Positions 51,401-60,400 of a stretch of DNA of 64,000 nt are shown piece by piece. Position 1 is the first letter of the stretch; each line of letters starts with the position of its first letter. The position numbers and the translations under genes are program-made. Below the pieces are notes generated by a model. That model was not told the DNA's origin. It saw only the letters and a program-made list of their open reading frames with translations, and did no database searches. The DNA comes from Stercorarius parasiticus (taxonomy: Eukaryota > Chordata > Aves > Charadriiformes > Stercorariidae), in NCBI GenBank assembly GCA_013396915.1, contig VWZL01000728.1, positions 1,178,001-1,242,000 of the forward strand. Direction: 5' to 3'.

Positions 51401-54400
51401 ACCCCCAGCTACTGTCCTGCAGAGTTGTTTTCCAGTTGCTCAGCACCCAACATGTCCTGGTGTATGGGGCTTTTCCTACCCAGGTACAGGATTTTTCTCT
51501 TCTCTTTGTTGAACTGTATGAGATAGATAACATAATAAAGTGATAGCAACTTAATAATGTTCTCAGAACCAGAGAATAAAGAATTGTGTACTACAGGTTC
51601 TTAGAAAGTATACAAAAGTTAACATATAACACCCAAATCAACTTTAAGTGAAAGATGACATATATTCACATAGTACTCTTTGTCACCAGCTACAGGCAGC
51701 ACATTCTACCAGTTACCATGAAGCAGTTAAAAGTGGAGGCAATTAAAATCATTTTCTCTGGTATCAAGTTCTATAGTGTTAAAAATATCATTTCCTCTAT
51801 TCATATTCAAATTACTTTTTATTCCTTATTTAAAAAAAAAAAAACAGATTCAGAAGATGATGCATGAAAATGAACAGGTGCCAGACATTGAGAAACTGGA
51901 GCAGCAGGAGTTCAACCTGGATGTAGAAGAGCAGGAAAGAGCACAAGCAGAGGCTGAACAAGAAGTGGCCAGGGTAAGATAGAATAAGGGGAGAATATTT
52001 CAAAACCAGCAGTGAAAAGGTGAAAGAATGAATGAAGAACAGAGCATGATCTCAAAGTTGCTGTTCACTGCTGAGAAGCAGGAAAACTTAAAAGTATTTT
52101 AAGTCAGTTTTTGAAGCAGATGAAACTGCTGATGCAGACATTGCCAATTGGAATATGATCTATGCCAGAAACTATTAATCTGATACTGTGGCCTTGGGCA
52201 CGTTGCTTAAGTTCTATAATGCTTTTCTTCACATGTAAAATGGTGCCTTTCATTAGTATACAATGTAGTTTTTGGGGAAGATAGCTGCAATTGTCTAGGA
52301 TAATTGGTAATTAGTTTCATCTGTTAGGTTTATTTCAGTAATTCAATACGAATTGCCCACATCTTGTTATTTTTCACCACATCTTTTTATTTTCTTTTCT
52401 GTATCTTGAAAGGTGAGGAAGGAGATTGAGATGGAGAATTTAGCCAACCGCTATTTGCAGGATGTCATCAAACATGAGTGCTGGGATGCCATGTGTGTAA
52501 AAGGACGTGCAGTTAAGGTAACCTCTGCTTTCTAACTCATTTTCTGCAGTAGTTTATGGATTCCTTAAGGTACAGAGACAAAATAAATAGCAGTATAACA
52601 CATTTCTGGTTTGCTTATGGTATGGGAAAAAGCTTATTTCTTCCCCGGGCTCCTGCAAATCTTTCATTCTCTTCATTTTGTCTGAGCCTGGCTGATTTTA
52701 CCTTCTAAGGTGGATAAGAGTGCTGATAAGCAAATAAGCAACTCTTTGATTCCTTGGTTTCAGAGAATATCTTTATGCAGTGGTGCTAAAAGGAGAGGTA
52801 AATACTATTTTTGTGTGTGCAGTCAGTATGACTTCTGCTACACAGAACATAAAGGCAAAATTTAACCCTGATTTTGCCTATTTTAAACAGAGGGAGATTA
52901 GTTAAACTGGTGATACTGGATTATCTCAAGGGTGGTGAAAGAGGAAGTAATTTTACAAAAAATCTATTTCTGGTTGAATTCCGTGGATAAAGAGGCCATA
53001 TCCATAGATTAATTAAATTAAAAAAAATAAAAAAAGGAAAGACAAAGGCAAATTTTAAACCAACTTTTTTCACTACCAAAAAGGCAAGTGTTTTTTGTTT
53101 TACCCCTGTATATATTTGTCTCACCCCTGTAATATTTTACTATATTGTCTATATTAATTGATCCTCAATTTTATTCCTGATTTTAAGAAGTCTTTATAAC
53201 TCTTTAGCGTTCAGGTGTTGAACAAAAGAATTGATAGATGCATTATGAAGAACTTTTTACTTTGGGATTTTGTTGTTTTTTTTTTTTTTTAAATTTGAAC
53301 AGTGCTTCCATATGGCTCATGAAGTGAAGAATTATCCACTGAAGAAACGTAGTAAAGAAGAGCTGGAAACTTTGGAGAAAGTTCTCCAGTTAAAGAAGAT
53401 TGCAACAGCTGATCTTAAGGTACAGTCTCTTTGAAGTACTGCATAAAGGCTTTTCAGATCAGAATGTTCTGAGTTGCCACCTTAACCCTTCTTTACATAG
53501 ATACATTTCTGAGGTCCGTTTTCTTGATGTAGAAATTGTCCAAAAAAATATTTAAAGAGATAAAGATGAAATGTTGTGGTTTTAATCAGAACACATGTAT
53601 TAATATTAAAGAATCACAGAACAGCTGAGGTTAGAAGAGCTCATTGGAAATCATCTAGTCCACCCCTTCTAGAGCAATTTACTCAGAGCCGTGTCCAGTC
53701 AGGTTTGAAATATCTCCGAGGATGGAAAATTCCATAACCCCTATGGGCTACCTCTTCCCATGTTTGACAACCCTTACAGGAAAAGTGTTTTATTGTGTTT
53801 AAGTTGGATGTATTTTGATGTATACCCATTTCCTCTCAATCTGTCACTGAGTACCACCGAGAAGAGTCTGGCTCTGTTGTCCTTACTCCCCACAATCAGG
53901 TTTTTTATATGCATTGCTGAGATCCCTCCAAGCCTTCTCCCTCTTGAGACTAAACAATTCCAGCTCTCTCAGCTTGTGCTCGCATGTTAGGTGCTTCAAA
54001 CTCTTACTTGTATTAGTGGCCTATCACTGGACTTGCTCCAGTATGGCAATGTCTTTCTTGTACTGGGGAACCTACAAATGGACACAATATTCAGATATGA
54101 TCATTTCAACTTGTATAATTTTGATCGCTGAGCTTAATTGCAGAATATAACCTCTAGAATTTTTTCATACATGTGCCACTGGATCATCTACAAAATTAAC
54201 ATAGTTATCATGTTTGTGATATGCAGGTTCGGAAGAATAGTGTTGAGATTGAGTCTGAGACTGTATTATCTAAGGAAGAAGGAGAGAAGGCAGAAGAAGT
54301 AATGGCTGCTGGTAGTGCATCCTACTGCCTGGTTGGAAGCCTGAGCTCTCAGTATGGTGGAGACACATCTATCCTATACCATCAATGGGACTTGGGCACC

Positions 54401-57400
54401 AGGGAGCAGAAAGTCAATCAAATAGTATTATTGAAGGTGATGGCTTCTTAAATTTGTATTAGTGCAGTGACACTGTCATATTTCTTGGTTCTCACAGTAG
54501 TCAAAGCCACTGTTAGATTTTGGGCATACTGACATTATACAATGGGGAGTTGCACTGGTGCTTCAGTTTAAGAGTTTGTACAGTCAAAGCTAGCTTGCAC
54601 ATCTCAGCATGCCCTGTGAAAACATGACCTCTTTCCATATTATTTGCTGCTGAATGAAAGATCAGCTGGTTCCTATCCCTATTTCCTTTCTCTTTAGTCT
54701 TACTGTCCCTTCCTTTGTAGTCTTTGATGTTTCTGTTATTTATTATTCTTTACTATCAGACTCTTACTTCTGTTACCCTGATCAGTTTATTAAGTAGTAA
54801 ACATGCTACAGAGTAGGCCTCTTAGGAAGATACTCTACAAGGGCAGAAGTGGTTAAACTGCTATAAAGCATTGCCTCGTCAGAGCTCTTTAAGCTGTAAA
54901 TGGTGGCAGAACTCAATGGTTATTCATTGTAATACATAAAATCTAGTAGATACACTAATGTTTAAAGTAGATGAGGAAGAAACACAAGGAGAGCTTTTAA
55001 ATATAAGCTTGGATGTAACAAGATCTTTTGACTGTCTGTCTTTAAAGATGCATATTATGTATCTAAGTGTAGATATATCTTCCGTGTTCTTGGCCAACAC
55101 AGCAAGCTTGCTAAGAGCTAGATGCCTAGACATTGAGCACAGCCTTTTTCCTCCCAGCAACATTGCACCTTATCTGCCATCCTGCCTTATTACGTCCTAA
55201 CTTACTGTTATAGTAGAAATCAATGAAATAGTCATGGACACAGATATTTATTGTAATACAAATTGCAAACAGCTAAGCATCTCAAAATGTGAAGTTTAAT
55301 GATAGAACTGAAATTCTTTTCATGTTTCATTTTAGTAAATTGACACAGTAGGAGAGACACATGGTTTTCTCCCTTAATATTCTACTTTTCTTTGCTGAGA
55401 TCAATTATTTAGGCTAAAGGAAGAATTTATATAGGCTTTTAAAAATCATGATAAGGTGTCAGTTGTTTTAAAAAAACTAGTTTCCAATGTTTGTTTATTT
55501 AATGGGCACATTTTACTTACTTACATGTGTCAGACAGAAAATCACACGAAAGCATATCAAAACTGCAAGTTGCATCACTTAAAAATCAGGAAAGTATGTC
55601 CTTAACTCTGCCTCCCTGCACCTCAGATTTACAATCTCTAGATTTACAAGTCATGTGGTTTTTTTTCTTTGAAGCTCTGTCTTTCAGCTAAAGAGTTGAA
55701 AAAACAGCAAATAGAAGGCAGTCTAATTTTTTATCATCTAGTTTTGGCAGCAGCATGTTTCTTTCAGAATCTTTTAACAAAGCTTGAACTCTGCCCGTAT
55801 GATTTTCACAAAAGGACTTTAACAGTTTACATCCCTGTCACACATACAAGTACACACATTTATGATTCTGACGGCTTGAGGAGTGGTATATAAGCATGGA
55901 TGGATGGGATCTGTGAAGCATTGCTCTTTCGTTTTTTGGTATTTCAGGACATTATTTACAAAGTGAAGACTGCTTTTAATAAGGAATTTGACATAGTTGC
56001 ACAACAAAAGGAGCAGGAGATAGCAAGAGTGAAAGAAAGAAACCTGAGGATCCGAGAAATCTTGTCACAACTTGACCTCCAAGTGGAAGTGTGGGAGCCA
56101 GCTCTTACCAATGATGAGAGACCGGAGCGAGCGCTCACTGTTCAGGATTCAGAGGTATCTGAAAAATGAATCTTTCACCCACTCAAATACAGCTCTCTGG
56201 TTCTTCTCATATCCAGACATTTGTTAGTACTGAAAAGCCTTGAACCAGATGTGTCTGTGTACTTAAAATCATCTTTTTTACTCTTTAGCTTCCCTTCCTT
56301 TTTTTAGGGAGAAAGCTCTTGTGAGAAAGTCAATGTGAAATGAATAATATGTATACAATCTTAATTTATTGCTGTTATAAGTTTTTAATTGCCCATAAAT
56401 TAGGTAGAAATTCCCCCTGTTCCTGACTATAAAATTCAAACCAGGCTTGCAGGGATTACTACCATAGATTAGGGCTTCTCTGTTTTCTCTGAGCACCATT
56501 TTGAAACTAACTAGTTTCAAACTAAGTATCTAGGTACTAAAGTATGCTTACTGCTGCACTTATAAATTCAGCTGAAAACTTATCAAGAAACACCTTTTTT
56601 TCTTATACAATATGTTCCTCTGATCTCATCTGTTTTTCTTGGTCAGTCTTTCACCACTTCCCTCTTCTCTCCCACCAGTCCCGTGTTATTCCACTGTCAG
56701 AAAAGGTATGCACAAAACACAACTAATATAAAAAAAATTATGGTTATTTGTATTTCAGCTTTTTAAAATATAGCTTTTGGAGCTGTTCAAAAGAACAATT
56801 TGAGGAATATTAGGATAGAGCAGAGATACAAAAAGTATTAAGAATTAGTATTGCACCATCTTTCCAAATAGTCCATGTGTGATCGTGTTTGGAGAAAAGA
56901 ACCCTGATATGAACCTCATTTTCTTCCTTCAGATTAAAGTTGAAAAATACTTGACTCAACAAGAGAGAGAGAAAGCAGAAATGCTGGCTAAGCTTGAAAT
57001 GGAAAGGCGCCTTGCTGCTATGGTACTTAAAGTAGTATCTTTTTACTGAATAGGCCTTTGCCTCTGGTTAGGCTTATTTAGTTAATGCTACACTGGAATA
57101 TTCCAGTAGTGTAATATGGGAGAATACATTTAAAATAATAGTTAATGATGATGTGTGCCTTTTCCCTTTTCTTATCGTTTACAATCAGAGCTACATAGAC
57201 TAGCTGGGGGAAGAAAAGATTTAGTGTTAGTCTCAAGATTTTTAAAAATGTGCTTAGTGGCAATAAAAAATACCATATTAAGGGACTGAGGACTAGATAC
57301 ATTTCTAAATGCATGTTACTGCTCAATCAAGAGCTTTCTGCTTGATATGTGTTTGTTGACTAAGTGACCTCTTTTCTTCAGGGATCAGACTAGAAGATCG

Positions 57401-60400
57401 TAATTCTTTCCTCTGGCTTTAAAATGCATCTGTGAAAAGCCTAAGATGGTTCTGGCCCCAAGAGAGATGCACAATAATACAGTGTCACTACAAATTCCTT
57501 CATTCTAGCCTGCCAACTGGCCAGCAGTAGCATATGCCTATGTATTCTTTCCAGAATGGCCACAATGGCACTTTTAGTAAGTTATTTGGTATATGAGCAT
57601 CTGACCACCAGAAAAAACACTTGAGACTTTTAGCGTATTTCACACACATCACCAAAGAGCATTAATCTACTAGTGACACACAGTATAATCGTATGGGTGA
57701 TGTAGAGATGAACTACCCTGTTATCATTCCCAAAACTTCCAATTTACACACTTCCTTTTGTACCCTAAAATATTTTTTGTGGTCGTTCCCAGGACAATGA
57801 AAGACTGCGTGCTCTTAATGACATGATGGGCGGAGTGCTAGAAGTCAAAAAGGAAGACATCTTGAAAATGGTGAGCTGTGTTTCTGCCAAATCATTTAGG
57901 TATCTTGTGAGCTTTTAAGGAAATGTGAAAATCAACTAGCAAATATTTCCAACCTAAGTGATAGCAAAAGGTTGGAGAATTGTAGAATTGCATTATGCCT
58001 AGATGGACTCTATAAGAGACCCTACACTGGACTCAAAAAAGACCACAAGTGCCTGCATATGGTTTACCCATCAACACCTGTCCCTATCAGAGTGGAATAC
58101 TGTAGGAACATAAGCTAGTATTACCATTTTAAAGACTGTATTGCTAGGGTAAGGGTCTATTATCCATGTCTGTGATCTTACAGGAAAATATTGTGTTCCG
58201 TTTAACTCATCAAAGATAGATAGTACAGTAGTAGAGGATGGAACAAATGTGAAGAAGTGTCACAGAAAAAGGATAGGGCAGACCCAAGCGCTCACCCTGG
58301 AATTGATCTCTTTTAGAAAATTAGGACTCCACTTAGAATTATACATTAGCATGGAGTTCTGAAACAGAAAATGTTATATATCATGTACCAACAGTAGTAT
58401 GTTTGAGTACAAAACACTTGTATTTTACAACCTCCAGTAGTGAATTCCTGTAAGTGAGAGAGAATAGCACAATATATATACATCAAAAATACTTGTGCAA
58501 GCAACAGACAAAAAAACCAGAATAGGTATGTGTTACTTAGTCTTACGGCTTATGCCTTACTTACCACTAAGAAATACCTTTCATTAAATTTGATGCGAGC
58601 TACGGTTTGTTAGTGTGCTGATGGAGAATTAATATTGCTTTTGAAGCCTATTTGTCTTTAATACTTCCAGGATATTCCTCCACCTTCTTTTATATCCAAG
58701 CCTGAGCATGTTTGGAATGATGAAGAGAAGAAAATATTTAGAGAACATGAGAAAAAAATCAAGGAGCTGAATGAAGAAAAAGAAAATTATAGAAAGGTAA
58801 ATTAAAATGAGAAAAGGAGTGGTTTTGTTCACAGTGCTCGTGACCAAAGCTTCTGATCTTTCCCGGGAGCTACTTCTAAAAATTAATACTAATAAATAGA
58901 ATAAATGAATAACAAATGAAGAACAAAGATCATGTGGCATATTAATTAAGTCCTAGTGTAGACAGTAAAGTAAGGCAATTTCTACTTATACCAATTAATA
59001 CATGCCAAAACTTGCAATATCTGGCAAAAGTTACCTTTTCTTCACGAATGTATTCCTGAGTTGTTTCTTTTTCAGGTTTCATTCCCAGAGTTGCTGATGC
59101 CATACACCATAATACCATTATTTTTATCCTTCAAAGTGCTACATCACTTGGTAGCCTGGCAACACTCTCCTTCCAAACAAGTAATTTCTGGGACCTTTTG
59201 GCTGAAGGATATATTTCCATATTGTGCAATATCCAACATCTGATATACTATATCAGAACTTCTTCGTTCCTCCAGATACAATATTGCTGCTCCTGTCCTT
59301 CCCTTCCCTAGGCACTGGAAAATGAATTGGAGAAACTTAAAGCTTCCATCCAGGAAACAACAAAAAATTTTGATGAGACTGTGTGCAAACTCTCTGAAAG
59401 AAAAGTGAAATCAGAGATGGTCATCTATCAGGTATCACAGAGAATGTTAATTTTTCATCTCTGCCTCTGTGCAGCACGAATGTTAACATTTTTATTACAA
59501 TCTTTTCACAGGAAGAACTTAAAATAGTCAATCTGGTTTATGCTTTACTGTTGGATGAAGAGTTGGATGCTAGAGAAGCTGGACTTCATAATTTCCTTAT
59601 GAAAAAGGAGAAAGAAAAAGTAAGTTATCATTTGGAATGCTGTTCTTGGGAAGCGTGTAATAGTTACAATATAGTTTTTTGTGAAAACTGCTCTTTCCAA
59701 ATGAAAATTTTGACATAAATGATTTTCTGAGGATTTACAGGGTCACTGATTATTTTTTTTCAAGTTGTACAGGTGACATGCGTTATAAATACATAAGTTT
59801 TTGAATAGATACTCATCTTGGTTCCTCTGGAGTTCTTTGGTAAAACTCCATACATTCAGAAGGGCTTGCTGCTATTTGTTTGCTAGATATAATATTTTTT
59901 AGTATCCAGTATTAAGCTGGAAGCACCAATTATGTTGCTTTTATGACAGAAAGATGCACAAAAGAATGTGTAACGCCACCACATTTTTCACTGAGGTGTC
60001 TAATGTAGGCCTGGGCCCTGCCAACTTGCGTTTGCTAGTTCAAAGCATAGACAGAGGTAGTTTGTGAGTATCTGACCATGGAAGCAGAATATACCATAGA
60101 GTACAAAGTGTTTATAGTCTTATTGACCAATTTAATCTCCTGAGGAGTTTACCCATCCCTATCAAACCATATATAAGTCAACAAAAGACTGGAGAGCAGA
60201 AGTAGTAGATCTGGATGTCAATACAAGTGCTTGCTGCTCACAGTAATAATTTTGAGTGACAGTTCTGATTCCTGTGTCCTGCCAATACCTGATCTAAGTG
60301 GTGGTAGCCAGCAGGTTGGTTCTGGCTCCTGGGACAATATTACCCCATTTGCCCACTTTGTCTTTGTGGAGCTGTTCCTGAGTCCACAGAGAATATATTA

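Noticed and set aside
51238..51543. 101-codon plus-strand frame
   Set aside because: It is the reverse strand of the CR1 copy in CFAP43 intron 20.
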